A DNA stretch of 64,000 bases from CAYJLC01 sp964370735 (GTDB taxonomy: Bacteria > Bacillota > Clostridia > Oscillospirales > Butyricicoccaceae): assembly GCA_964370735.1 (NCBI GenBank), contig CAYJLC010000006.1:9770-73769 (forward strand), written 5' to 3'. The notes beneath the pieces are model-generated. The model worked only from the letters and a program-made list of their open reading frames with translations. It was not told the origin of the DNA and did not search any database. The number at the start of each line of letters is the position of its first letter. Positions within the stretch are counted from its first letter, which is position 1. Below are positions 34,819 to 43,572 of this stretch, piece by piece. The translations under genes and the position numbers were made by a program.

Positions 34819-36896
34819 TGAAACGACTTTTAGATAATGCAATTTCACTTGGTGTAGTAGTTATAGTTTTATTTCTAATACTACCACTTCATACTGCGTT
34901 ACTAGACGTTTTACTTATCGTAAACATTTCATTATCAATTATGATTTTGATGATTACGATGAATATTAAAAATGCCCTTGAGTTCTCAATATTCCCATCA
35001 CTACTACTTGTTACAACGCTTTTAAGATTAGGACTTAACGTATCTTCTACAAGACTTATTTTAAGAGATGGATATGCAGGGGTTGTAATACAGTCGTTTG
35101 GTGATTTAATTACACAAGGAAACATCGTAATCGGTGTTGTAATCTTCCTAATTATCGTTCTTGTTCAATTTATCGTTATCACAAAAGGTGCAGAGCGTGT
35201 TTCGGAAGTTGCAGCCAGATTTACCTTAGATGCGATGCCTGGTAAACAAATGGCGATTGATGCTGATTTAAGTTCTGGGCTTATAAACGAACAAGATGCA
35301 AGACATAGACGTCATAATATCCAAAAAGAAGCAGACTTCTATGGTGCTATGGATGGGGCAACCAAAATTGTAAAAGGTGATGCGATTATGTCTATCATCA
35401 TTACAGTTATAAACTTAGTTGGTGGTTTGATTATCACAAGCCTTATGAATGGTGGCGATTCAAATCAAATTTTAAATGCTACTATCGGTGATGGACTTGT
35501 TTCGCAACTTCCAGCACTTATGCTATCTACTGCAACAGGTATGATTGTTACTCGTTCGGTATCAGAGGGAAGTTTAAACACAGACGTAATCAGTCAGTTT
35601 AAATCTCAGCCTCGTGCTATAATGACAACAGGTATTGTGCTTATTTTCCTAGGTTCTATGCCAGGAACTCCGACAATTCCTTTATATTTTGTAGGGATAG
35701 CGTTGGGCGTTTTTGGATTTATTACGACAAGAAATATGGACCGCCAAAAAATAAAAGAAGTTCATGAAGCGAAAAAAGCGGAAGAAGCAGAGGCGAAAGC
35801 CAAGCAAAATGTTAACGAGCAAGATTTCTATAAAGATGTTAATAATGTATATTCGTTGCTACAAGTCGAGCCTATCGAAATGGAGTTTGGATATAGTTTA
35901 ATCCCACTTGTTGATGAAGCTAGTGGAGGAAAGCTTATCAGCCGTATTGTTATTTTTAGACGACAATATGCGCAGGATATGGGGTTTGTAATTCCGTCTG
36001 TTAGACTGCATGATGGTGCTACTTTAGGGACAAACCAATATATTGTAAAGGTTCGTGGCGAAGAAGTTGCAAGAGGCGAAATTCTAGTGGATTACTACTT
36101 AGCGCTTGAGCCTTCAGACCCAATTGGAACTGTCGATGGTATCGAAACTATCGAGCCTGCTTATGGAATTCCAGCGAAATGGATTTTGCCAGAGCAAAAA
36201 GAAATGGCAGAGATTTATGGTTATACTGTAATAACTCCGCTTACTGTAATGCTTACGCATTTATCAGAAACTATCAAGAAAAATGCACACGAGTTGTTAA
36301 ATAGAAGCGAAACTATACAGCTTGTTGATAATCTAAAGAAAACTGCGCCAGATTTAGTTGCAGATGCAATACCGAATATTATCACTTACGCAAGCCTTCA
36401 AAAAATCCTTAGAAACCTTTTAAAAGAAGGAATTCCGATAAAAGATTTAGGTGCAATTTTAGAAACAATCGTCGAAGCAAGCGTTACGACGCGTGATATC
36501 GACATTATAACCGAACAAATTAGAGCGTCACTTTCAAGAACTATCACAAGACGTTTTTGCGATGGTGGCCAACTTCGCGTGGTAACACTAGACGCGGAGC
36601 TTGAGAAAAAAGTTTTAGCAGCACTCACAAAAAACGAGCAAGGAGTATATCTTGCACTTAGTCCGGAGATTATGCAACAAATTGTTATTCAACTTGGAGA
36701 TATTCGTAAGAAATTTAATGATTTATCGCAAACTCCAATAGTTTTAACTAGCCAAGTTATTCGCGTTTATTTAAGCAGAATGATATCGCAATTTTACCCA
36801 GATGTGTATGTTTTATCATTTAATGAAATAACTAGCAATGTTCAAATTCAGGCTATTGGAAACATAGTTTTATCTTCTGAGGAGCAATATGCATAA
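34818..36896 (+). CDS. flhA: Flagellar export gate protein FlhA
   Basis: Largest export-gate subunit, with eight N-terminal membrane helices and a cytoplasmic ring domain that docks chaperone-substrate complexes. 692 residues; FIVITKGAERVSEVAARFTL, DAMPGKQMAIDADLSSGLI and RHRRHNIQKEADFYGAMDGA are diagnostic. In most Firmicutes flhF and flhG follow; here a sigma factor gene starts 17 bases after the stop. Confidence 0.97.
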   Translation: MKRLLDNAISLGVVVIVLFLILPLHTALLDVLLIVNISLSIMILMITMNIKNALEFSIFPSLLLVTTLLRLGLNVSSTRLILRDGYAGVVIQSFGDLITQGNIVIGVVIFLIIVLVQFIVITKGAERVSEVAARFTLDAMPGKQMAIDADLSSGLINEQDARHRRHNIQKEADFYGAMDGATKIVKGDAIMSIIITVINLVGGLIITSLMNGGDSNQILNATIGDGLVSQLPALMLSTATGMIVTRSVSEGSLNTDVISQFKSQPRAIMTTGIVLIFLGSMPGTPTIPLYFVGIALGVFGFITTRNMDRQKIKEVHEAKKAEEAEAKAKQNVNEQDFYKDVNNVYSLLQVEPIEMEFGYSLIPLVDEASGGKLISRIVIFRRQYAQDMGFVIPSVRLHDGATLGTNQYIVKVRGEEVARGEILVDYYLALEPSDPIGTVDGIETIEPAYGIPAKWILPEQKEMAEIYGYTVITPLTVMLTHLSETIKKNAHELLNRSETIQLVDNLKKTAPDLVADAIPNIITYASLQKILRNLLKEGIPIKDLGAILETIVEASVTTRDIDIITEQIRASLSRTITRRFCDGGQLRVVTLDAELEKKVLAALTKNEQGVYLALSPEIMQQIVIQLGDIRKKFNDLSQTPIVLTSQVIRVYLSRMISQFYPDVYVLSFNEITSNVQIQAIGNIVLSSEEQYA

Positions 36897-36913
36897 TAAT
36901 AGGGGGGAAGTTA

Positions 36914-37684
36914 ATGGGTAACAATGTAAAAACCGATTTAAAATGTCTAGAAAATCGTGAATTATTGGTTTTATACAAAGAAACCGATAACGATGCCTAT
37001 AAATGGGAACTTGTTTTAAGGATGACTGATTATGTGAAACGCATAGCTGTTCAAGCGAGTGGTCTATATAGCAAATTTACACAAACAGATGACATTGTTC
37101 AAGAGGGGATTTTGGTTTTAGCCAATGCCGTCGATAGATTTGATATTACTATGGAAGTGAAGTTTGAAACCTATGTTTCAAAAAGACTTCGTGGGATGAT
37201 TATCGATTTAGTAAGAAAAAATGACTGGATTCCAAGGCAACTTAGACAAAAAGTATCAAAAATAAAGAAATCAACAGACGAATTAAGCGTGAAACTAGGA
37301 AGAGTGCCTACTGATAAAGAGATTTATGAGTTTATGGGCATTTCTAAAGAAGAATATGACGAAATAATATCAGACACAGCAGTGGCAACACTTATTTCAT
37401 TAGATTTTTTATCAGAAAGTTATGGAAATGCATCAGGGAAAATGTTTTCTGATGATAATATAAAAAATATGCCAGAGGAAGCTTTTGAGGAAAAAGAACT
37501 ACACCAAAAGCTCAAAAGGGGCATAGATAGTTTAAAAGAAAACGAGCGCATTGTGCTTTCTCTTTACTACGATGAGGAGCTTACAATGAAAGAAATTGCA
37601 GAGGTTATTGGTGTTAGTTCGCCAAGAGTATCGCAAATTCATAGTAGAGCAGTTAGAAATTTGAAACAATATTTAGAGAGTTAA
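36914..37684 (+). CDS. RNA polymerase sigma factor for flagellar operons (FliA/SigD/WhiG type)
   Basis: Alternative sigma-70 factor expected to direct late flagellar and chemotaxis genes. 256 residues with region 2 (TDDIVQEGILVLANAVDRFD, then ETYVSKRLRGMIIDLVRKND), region 3 (DELSVKLGRVPTDKEIYEFM) and region 4 helix-turn-helix (LTMKEIAEVIGVSSPRVSQ). Family start LLVLYKETDN is slightly unusual but alignable. Preceded by GGGGGGAAG. Assignment to the FliA/SigD group rests on sequence plus location after flhA. I found no flgM-like anti-sigma gene in the window. Confidence 0.92.
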   Translation: MGNNVKTDLKCLENRELLVLYKETDNDAYKWELVLRMTDYVKRIAVQASGLYSKFTQTDDIVQEGILVLANAVDRFDITMEVKFETYVSKRLRGMIIDLVRKNDWIPRQLRQKVSKIKKSTDELSVKLGRVPTDKEIYEFMGISKEEYDEIISDTAVATLISLDFLSESYGNASGKMFSDDNIKNMPEEAFEEKELHQKLKRGIDSLKENERIVLSLYYDEELTMKEIAEVIGVSSPRVSQIHSRAVRNLKQYLES

Positions 37685-37696
37685 TGGAGCGTTATT

Positions 37697-38455
37697 ATGA
37701 CAAAAGGTTTTTATAATTTAACATCAGGCATGTTAACACAAACAAGAAGACTTGATACTGTATCAAATAATATGACAAATGTAGCGACAGCAGGTTATAA
37801 GACGGAAACTTATGTAGATACAACGTTTGAAGAGTATATGACATCTATTGTCGGAAATAAAATTCCAGATGGGTCTACTCCGATTGGTGAGCAAACCTAT
37901 ATGACAGCGCCTGACGAACTACATGTGAATTATTCACAAGGTTTATTTGAGCAAACTGGATTACCACTTGATTTTGCTATTAGTGGCGATGGTTTTTTTG
38001 CTATTGCAACTGATGCTGGAACAGAATATACAAGAAATGGCAGTTTCATTTTAAATGAATTAAACCAAATAGCACTTCCAAATCAAGGTGCAGTTTTATC
38101 TGACACAGGTGTGCCGATAACGTTACCGACCGATGATTTTTATGTTGATAATGTAGGGAATGTTATAGGAAGTGAAACAGGCGATGTATTTGGAAGAATT
38201 GGTGTTTATGCATTTGCTGATAACAATTTATTAGTAAAAAATCAGTCTGCATTATTTGGAACAGGTGGTCAGGCTGCAAATCAAGTCGATGTGCCTATTT
38301 TATGGAAATCAGTTGAAAGTTCAAATGTAGATATGACGCGCGAAATGGCGAGCATGATGACTACTCAAAGAGCATTCCAAAGTGCTGCGTCAGTTTTCAA
38401 AATTTATGATGGAATTTTAACAAAAGCTACAAACGATATCGGAAGACTTGTGTAG
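37697..38455 (+). CDS. Flagellar hook-basal body protein, FlgF/FlgG family (FlhO-like)
   Basis: Rod protein of 252 residues. N-terminal motif GMLTQTRRLDTVSNNMTNVA, central LDFAISGDGFFAI and C-terminal NVDMTREMASMMTTQRAFQS are the hallmarks of the family. Together with the following gene it corresponds to the flhO-flhP pair of Bacillus, i.e. proximal (FlgF-like) and distal (FlgG) rod. Assigned as the FlgF-like member because of order and divergence. Confidence 0.9.
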   Translation: MTKGFYNLTSGMLTQTRRLDTVSNNMTNVATAGYKTETYVDTTFEEYMTSIVGNKIPDGSTPIGEQTYMTAPDELHVNYSQGLFEQTGLPLDFAISGDGFFAIATDAGTEYTRNGSFILNELNQIALPNQGAVLSDTGVPITLPTDDFYVDNVGNVIGSETGDVFGRIGVYAFADNNLLVKNQSALFGTGGQAANQVDVPILWKSVESSNVDMTREMASMMTTQRAFQSAASVFKIYDGILTKATNDIGRLV

Positions 38456-38467
38456 AAAGGGATTAAT

Positions 38468-39184
38468 ATGATTCAAGGTTTTTATAATGCAACTTTAGGT
38501 GCATCAGAGCAAATGAAACGTCTAGAAGTTCAAGGGAATAATATCGCTAATGTCAATACACATGGTTTTAAAGAGGAAGTTGTTGCTTTTTCAGAGCTTA
38601 TTTATCGTGATTTAGAAGGTGTTGATGGCAATAATTTACCGAAAGGTAGTGCTGCGATAATCATGTCTACACATATTGATTTTTCGCAAGGTGCAATAGA
38701 ATCAACTGGCAGAATGTTAGACTATGCGATTAATGGCGATGGTTTTTTTGCAGTAGAAGACAATATTTCAGGGGAAACATTATACACAAGAGATGGTTCG
38801 TTTGTTTTATCACAAGAAGATGGACCAGATGGACAATTATCATACTTAACCGACGGAAATGGTAAATATATTTTAGATGAAAATTTAGAGAGAATTATAG
38901 TAACTAATGCAAGCGAAGTACAGCCTGTTGGTGTTTTTAAAGTTCAATATAAAGAGGGACTTTTGCATGTAAATCAATCTACTTTTACAGCAACTGAACA
39001 AGCAGGAATTATCGAGCCACTTGAAAATGCAAATGTTTTAACAGGATTTTTAGAAAGCTCTGGAACAGAACTTGCAACAGAAATAGGTAAAGTTATTGAA
39101 ACACAAAGACTTTACACTTACGCACTAAGAATGGTTACAACCTCGGACGAAATTGAATCAACAATAAATAATTTATCGAATTAG
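38468..39184 (+). CDS. flgG: Flagellar distal rod protein, FlgG family
   Basis: Rod subunit of 238 residues: MIQGFYNATLGASEQMKRLE, NNIANVNTHGFKEEVVAF, LDYAINGDGFFAVED and the C-terminal region with ELATEIGKVIETQRLYTYAL. It follows its paralogue by 12 bases, suggesting tandem duplication within the rod family. Confidence 0.88.
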   Translation: MIQGFYNATLGASEQMKRLEVQGNNIANVNTHGFKEEVVAFSELIYRDLEGVDGNNLPKGSAAIIMSTHIDFSQGAIESTGRMLDYAINGDGFFAVEDNISGETLYTRDGSFVLSQEDGPDGQLSYLTDGNGKYILDENLERIIVTNASEVQPVGVFKVQYKEGLLHVNQSTFTATEQAGIIEPLENANVLTGFLESSGTELATEIGKVIETQRLYTYALRMVTTSDEIESTINNLSN

Positions 39185-39196
39185 GGACGGTGTAGT

Positions 39197-39808
39197 ATGA
39201 AAAATTATGAAGAACTTAACGAATTACAGATTGATACTTTGCGTGAAATTGGCAGTATAGGAACAGGAAATGCGGCTACATCTTTATCTGCAATTTTGAA
39301 CACAAAGATAATGATTAGTAATCCAGAAGTAAGAATTATGGGTTATAATGAAGCAATCAGCTGGATTGGTGGTCCTGAAAATATTACAGCAGGGGTCCTT
39401 GTTAATCTTAGTGGAGAAATTAATGGAGTTATTTTAGCGATACAACAACTAGATTTTGCAAACATAATCTTGTCAAACACATTGTTTATGAATGTTGATG
39501 ATTATAGTGAAATTGGGGAAATGGAAAAATCAGCACTTGTTGAGGTTGGGAATATTATGATTTCTACTTTTATGAATGCAATTTCAAGCCTTAGCGACAC
39601 AAAAATAAATCTAAGCGTGCCTGGGTTTGCTATCGATATGCAAGGTGCTATTTTAGCAGTACCTATGGCTGAGTATGGTGGTCAGACTGATAATGTTATC
39701 ATGCTTGGAGCAAATTTTGTGTGTGATGGACAAATTATTCCATCGAAGATTATTTTATCACCTGACATTATGTCACTTGAATTTTTATTAAAGAAACTTG
39801 GTGTTTAA
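39197..39808 (+). CDS. cheC: CheY-P phosphatase CheC
   Basis: Dephosphorylates CheY-P and forms a complex with CheD. 203 residues with both active sites of the ExxN type intact: LREIGSIGTGNAATSLSAIL and LVEVGNIMISTFMNAIS. Its stop codon immediately precedes the cheD start, as is usual, giving tight co-expression. FliY, encoded at 29909, is a second phosphatase of the same fold. Confidence 0.96.
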   Translation: MKNYEELNELQIDTLREIGSIGTGNAATSLSAILNTKIMISNPEVRIMGYNEAISWIGGPENITAGVLVNLSGEINGVILAIQQLDFANIILSNTLFMNVDDYSEIGEMEKSALVEVGNIMISTFMNAISSLSDTKINLSVPGFAIDMQGAILAVPMAEYGGQTDNVIMLGANFVCDGQIIPSKIILSPDIMSLEFLLKKLGV

Positions 39809-40288
39809 ATGGAAAACTACATTGTAGGTATAGCTGAAATGAAGATGAGAAAAAGTTCAGGAACTATCGTGACTCATGCGCTAGGTTCGTGTGTTGGAAT
39901 TTGTCTTTATGATCCCATTATTAAATTTGGAGCACTAATTCATATTTTATTGCCTATTAATTTAGAAGCAAATAAAACCAACAAAATGAAATATGCAGAT
40001 ACAGCAATAAAAGAAACTTTGGTCCAAATGGAGGCTAAAGGAGCAAGACGTGCGAATATTACAGCGAAAATTGCTGGTGGCGCGAATATGTTTAATATAG
40101 CGCGTGCTGGCAGTTCGGGTAGTATAGGAAGCAGAAATGTTGATTGTGTCAATATGATGCTAAGAAAAGAAGGAATTAGACTTCTGGCAAAAGAAGTTGG
40201 TGGTTCTGTTGCAAGGACATTAACATTTGATGTTGCAACAGGCATGGGCACTATAACAAGTTATGGAAAAGACACAATCAAATTTTAA
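39809..40288 (+). CDS. cheD: Chemoreceptor glutamine deamidase CheD
   Basis: Deamidates specific glutamines of chemoreceptors and stimulates CheC. 159 residues; the catalytic Cys-His-Thr set appears in THALGSCVGICLYDP (Cys) and GALIHILLP (His), followed by AKIAGGANMFNI. Starts directly after the cheC stop codon. Confidence 0.96.
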   Translation: MENYIVGIAEMKMRKSSGTIVTHALGSCVGICLYDPIIKFGALIHILLPINLEANKTNKMKYADTAIKETLVQMEAKGARRANITAKIAGGANMFNIARAGSSGSIGSRNVDCVNMMLRKEGIRLLAKEVGGSVARTLTFDVATGMGTITSYGKDTIKF

Positions 40289-40308
40289 TGACTTAGGAGA
40301 TAGAATTT

Positions 40309-41241
40309 ATGAATAACAATAATAGAGATGGAATTTTGCTCGAATCAGGAACTAATGAAATCGAAATAATGGAATTTACAATAAACGGAAACCTTTTTGG
40401 CATAAATGTTGCGAAAGTTCGTGAAATTATGGTATCAACCGACATTAGACCGATGCCACATTGTCACTTCGCAGTAGAAGGTATCTTTAAACCAAGAGAT
40501 ACTGTTCTAACCGTTGTAAATCTTCCGAAATACCTATTAGGCACTGACGAGATAAAAAACGAAAAAGACCTGTTTATCATCACAAATTTCAATAAAACTA
40601 ATCTAGCATTTCGCGTAAATTCTGTTGTGGGTATCTCAAGAATTTCTTGGGAACAAATTCAAAAACCAGATGATGCCGCTGTTGGTGGTGCAGAAGGTAT
40701 TTCGACAGGTATCGCACAATATGATGGAAAATTGGTAAGTATTCTTGATTTTGAAAGAATTTTTTCTGAAATTTCACCTGAAGCTGCAATGAAATTAAGT
40801 TCTGTTAAAGAAAATACAGCAGGATTTACATCGGATAAACCGATTATGGTTGCAGAAGATTCTGTGTTATTATCAAATTTAATTCGCGATGCCCTTAAAA
40901 AAGCGGGATATACAAATATTACAATGTTTCAAAATGGTTTGGAATTATGGCAAGAACTTGATTTTCACAAAGAGAAAAATGCTGTCCAAAGCAAAGTTTC
41001 TCTTATCATAACGGACATAGAAATGCCACGAATGGATGGTCATAGGCTGATTAAATTAATTAAAAGCGACGACGAGCTTAAACATCTACCTTGTATTATA
41101 TTCTCTTCATTAATAAGCGATGAAATGAGAGTTAAAGGTAAGCAATTAGGTGCAGACGAGCAATTAGGGAAACCAGATATCGCAGATCTTGTTGACATTG
41201 TCGATAGATTATTGGGCGAGGACAGAAATAGAGGTGAGTAA
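40309..41241 (+). CDS. cheV: Chemotaxis coupling protein CheV (CheW-receiver fusion)
   Basis: Coupling protein whose activity is tuned by phosphorylation. Residues about 15-160 form a CheW domain (FTINGNLFGINVAKVREIM, DTVLTVVNLPKYLLG) and residues about 180-305 a receiver domain with PIMVAEDSVLLSNLIRDALK and phospho-acceptor Asp in LIITDIEMPRMDGHRLIKLI. Its stop codon overlaps the start of the EAL/HDOD gene by one base, so the two are translated together. Confidence 0.95.
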   Translation: MNNNNRDGILLESGTNEIEIMEFTINGNLFGINVAKVREIMVSTDIRPMPHCHFAVEGIFKPRDTVLTVVNLPKYLLGTDEIKNEKDLFIITNFNKTNLAFRVNSVVGISRISWEQIQKPDDAAVGGAEGISTGIAQYDGKLVSILDFERIFSEISPEAAMKLSSVKENTAGFTSDKPIMVAEDSVLLSNLIRDALKKAGYTNITMFQNGLELWQELDFHKEKNAVQSKVSLIITDIEMPRMDGHRLIKLIKSDDELKHLPCIIFSSLISDEMRVKGKQLGADEQLGKPDIADLVDIVDRLLGEDRNRGE

Positions 41242-42491
41242 TGAGAAAGTATATAGTTAGACAGCCAATGAAAAATGCAAATAACAATATTGTTGGCTAC
41301 GAGATACAATATAACGGTGAGCATAATGGTTTTGGTGAAAACTATTCGGAAGAGGAATATGCAGCTGCCACTACGATTTATAACCTTTTAATGTCAAGTA
41401 ACGAAAAAATACTTCGTGGTTCGCTGAATTTTATGACATTTACAACGAATTTACTATTAAAAAATACGCCTAGACTTTTTGCAAAAGAAGATTTAGTAAT
41501 TCAAATTGACGATAGTGTAATTATCCACCCAGTGGCGTTGCAAATAGTTAAAAAATATTCGGATGAAGGGTATAAAGTTGCTGTTAACGAGTTTCAATTT
41601 ATGCCAAGATATATTTCAATAATTGATTATATCGACTATATTAAACTGGATATTACAAAAATGAGCGATGAATCTATCGAACATATTGTGAAAATCACAG
41701 GAAATATGGGCAAAAAATGTATTGTTACGAATATTGATTCTAAAGAGAAATATGATAGAGCAGTATCTTTAGGCGTGGATTTATTAGATGGAAGCTATGT
41801 TGCAAGCAAGCTTAGAACAGAGGCAAAAAATGCCGATTTCTTAAAAAGCAATTTCTTTAGACTTATGGTTGAAGTTAATAAAGACGAGCCAGATATGGAC
41901 GAAATAGAAAAAATTATTTCTGTCGATGCAAGTCTTACTTATGGTATTTTAAAACTTGCAAATTCATACTATTTCTCTATGAGAAGTCGTGTTAATACTA
42001 TTAGACAAGCGATTGTGACTATTGGTCTTAATGAATTAAAGCAATGGACATATCTACTTAGCGTTACAAATGAAAGTGGAGATTTAGATTCAGGCGCAGA
42101 AGATTTGCTGAAATTATCATTCTCAAGAGCGATTTTCGCAGAAGCATTATATAAAAATGCGAAAAAATTGTCGTTTTCTAAGCAAGACGCGTATCTTATG
42201 GGTATGTTCTCGACAATTAATTACTTAATTGATGCACCGATTGAGGTTGTATTAGCTCAAATTCCACTGTCAGATGAAATTAGAGACGCATTATTTGCAA
42301 AAGATGGAGAGGCAGGGGCACTTTATAACTTAATTTTAAGCTATGAAAAAGCCGATTGGTCAGCGTGTGAAGAATTATCATCGAGCCTAGGAATCAAGCA
42401 AGAAGATATTGCAAGCATATACTTTGACTCAGCAGAAAAAGTAGCTGCAATTTGGGAACGAATTACAACTCCTGTTGAACAAAAACAATAA
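41241..42491 (+). CDS. Degenerate EAL plus HDOD domain protein (YuxH-like)
   Basis: A 416-residue signalling protein. The N-terminal half (about 1-200) has the EAL-domain layout, but the signature is degraded (VGYEIQYNG in place of the E-A-L motif; DYIKLDITKM and VTNIDSKEKYDRAVSLGV resemble later EAL motifs), so phosphodiesterase activity is unlikely. The C-terminal half (about 200-390) is an HDOD domain with LTYGILKLANSYYFSMRSRV and TIRQAIVTIGLNELKQW. It overlaps cheV by one base and ends the flagellar cluster before a terminator, suggesting a regulatory role linking motility to another signal. Target unknown. Confidence 0.85.
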   Translation: MRKYIVRQPMKNANNNIVGYEIQYNGEHNGFGENYSEEEYAAATTIYNLLMSSNEKILRGSLNFMTFTTNLLLKNTPRLFAKEDLVIQIDDSVIIHPVALQIVKKYSDEGYKVAVNEFQFMPRYISIIDYIDYIKLDITKMSDESIEHIVKITGNMGKKCIVTNIDSKEKYDRAVSLGVDLLDGSYVASKLRTEAKNADFLKSNFFRLMVEVNKDEPDMDEIEKIISVDASLTYGILKLANSYYFSMRSRVNTIRQAIVTIGLNELKQWTYLLSVTNESGDLDSGAEDLLKLSFSRAIFAEALYKNAKKLSFSKQDAYLMGMFSTINYLIDAPIEVVLAQIPLSDEIRDALFAKDGEAGALYNLILSYEKADWSACEELSSSLGIKQEDIASIYFDSAEKVAAIWERITTPVEQKQ

Positions 42492-42496
42492 TATTT

Positions 42497-42535
42497 AAAG
42501 AGACTGTCAGTTATGGGCGGTCTCTTTTGTTATTT
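42497..42535 (+). terminator. Terminator of the flagellar/chemotaxis cluster
   Basis: AAAGAGAC pairs with GTCTCTTT (loop of 15 bases with further internal pairing), followed by a T-rich stretch. It closes about 25 kb of co-oriented motility genes. Confidence 0.85.
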
Positions 42536-42621
42536 TGTATCAATTTAAGCATTACATTTTATCATAAAAAATTATTTTTTGTCGAAAATATTAAGAAAAT
42601 CGAAAATATTAAACAAAAGTA

Positions 42622-42650
42622 TTCACTTTTATTACAAAATATGTTATGAT
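42622..42650 (+). promoter_or_regulatory. Promoter of the cdaA operon
   Basis: TTCACT, 17-base spacer, TATGAT with a TG extension (TGTTATGAT), between the motility terminator and cdaA. Confidence 0.7.
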
Positions 42651-42703
42651 AAAGTAGTACATTAATTTTTAATTTATATATAGATTTGAAAGAAGAGGAA
42701 AAT

Positions 42704-43570
42704 ATGAGTCCAGTTGATTTATTAAGCTATATTAGGCTTGCCACAGTTGCCGATTTAATCGACATTTTGCTGATATCGGGTGTGATATACTATGTTTTAT
42801 ATAAAATCAGAGGCACTAGTGCTGAACGTTTAGTAAAAGGTATCGCATTTTTATTTGTTGGAATGGTTTTTTCAGTAACATTCGAATTTAATACTGTAAA
42901 TTATCTTCTAGATAGCCTAACTCAAGTAGGACTTATAGCTATTGTTGTCGTTTTCCAGCCAGAACTTCGTCAAATTCTTGAAAGATTAGGAAAAACCAAG
43001 TGGTATCGTTCTTCTGAGAATGAAGAGATGACCGAGGGTGAGCTTATTATCGAGGAAATTTGTGATGCCTGCGATAAGCTTTCGAAGGCAAAAGAGGGTG
43101 CACTAATCGTTTTTGAAAGAGATAATAATTTAAAAGAGATTATCGAGAGTGGTGTTCACTTAGATGCGAAGGTTACGAGTGCTCTTTTAAGGAATATTTT
43201 TTCCAATAAAGCCCCACTTCACGATGGTGCTATCGTAATTTCCGACAGTAGAATAGAGGGCGCGTCTTGTATTTTACCACTTTCAAAAAACCAATCTATC
43301 AGCCGAGATTTAGGGACAAGGCATAGGGCGGCAATAGGTATTACAGAAATTACAGACTCGCTTGCAGTTATTGTATCAGAGGAAACAGGAGCTATTTCTG
43401 TGGCGAATAAAGGCATGCTTAAACGACATTTATCGGATGATATGCTTAAAAAAATGCTGAGATATGAGCTTATTGGCGAAGATAAAGGTACAGCGAATAG
43501 CAGAATTTTCAATGCGATAGACAGATTTTTAACCAAAGTTTCAAATGTATTTAAGAAGAAGGAAAATTGA
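42704..43570 (+). CDS. cdaA: Diadenylate cyclase CdaA
   Basis: Membrane-bound enzyme that makes cyclic di-AMP from two ATP, controlling potassium and osmolyte homeostasis. Three N-terminal membrane helices (residues about 15-85) and a DAC domain (about 105-265) with both catalytic signatures: PLHDGAIVISD and GTRHRAAIGI. The frame opens at a TTG six codons earlier, but the ATG at 42704 has AGAAGAGG at normal distance and gives the usual N terminus; 288 residues. cdaR follows two bases after its stop. Confidence 0.97.
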   Translation: MSPVDLLSYIRLATVADLIDILLISGVIYYVLYKIRGTSAERLVKGIAFLFVGMVFSVTFEFNTVNYLLDSLTQVGLIAIVVVFQPELRQILERLGKTKWYRSSENEEMTEGELIIEEICDACDKLSKAKEGALIVFERDNNLKEIIESGVHLDAKVTSALLRNIFSNKAPLHDGAIVISDSRIEGASCILPLSKNQSISRDLGTRHRAAIGITEITDSLAVIVSEETGAISVANKGMLKRHLSDDMLKKMLRYELIGEDKGTANSRIFNAIDRFLTKVSNVFKKKEN

Positions 43571-43572
43571 GT

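Noticed and set aside
37697..39184. The two FlgF/FlgG-like genes as an assembly duplication
   Set aside because: The proteins are clearly diverged and match the normal paired rod genes of Firmicutes.
42536..42703. c-di-AMP (ydaO-type) or c-di-GMP riboswitch before cdaA or other genes
   Set aside because: The leaders are short and AT-rich and lack the conserved G/C-rich riboswitch cores.
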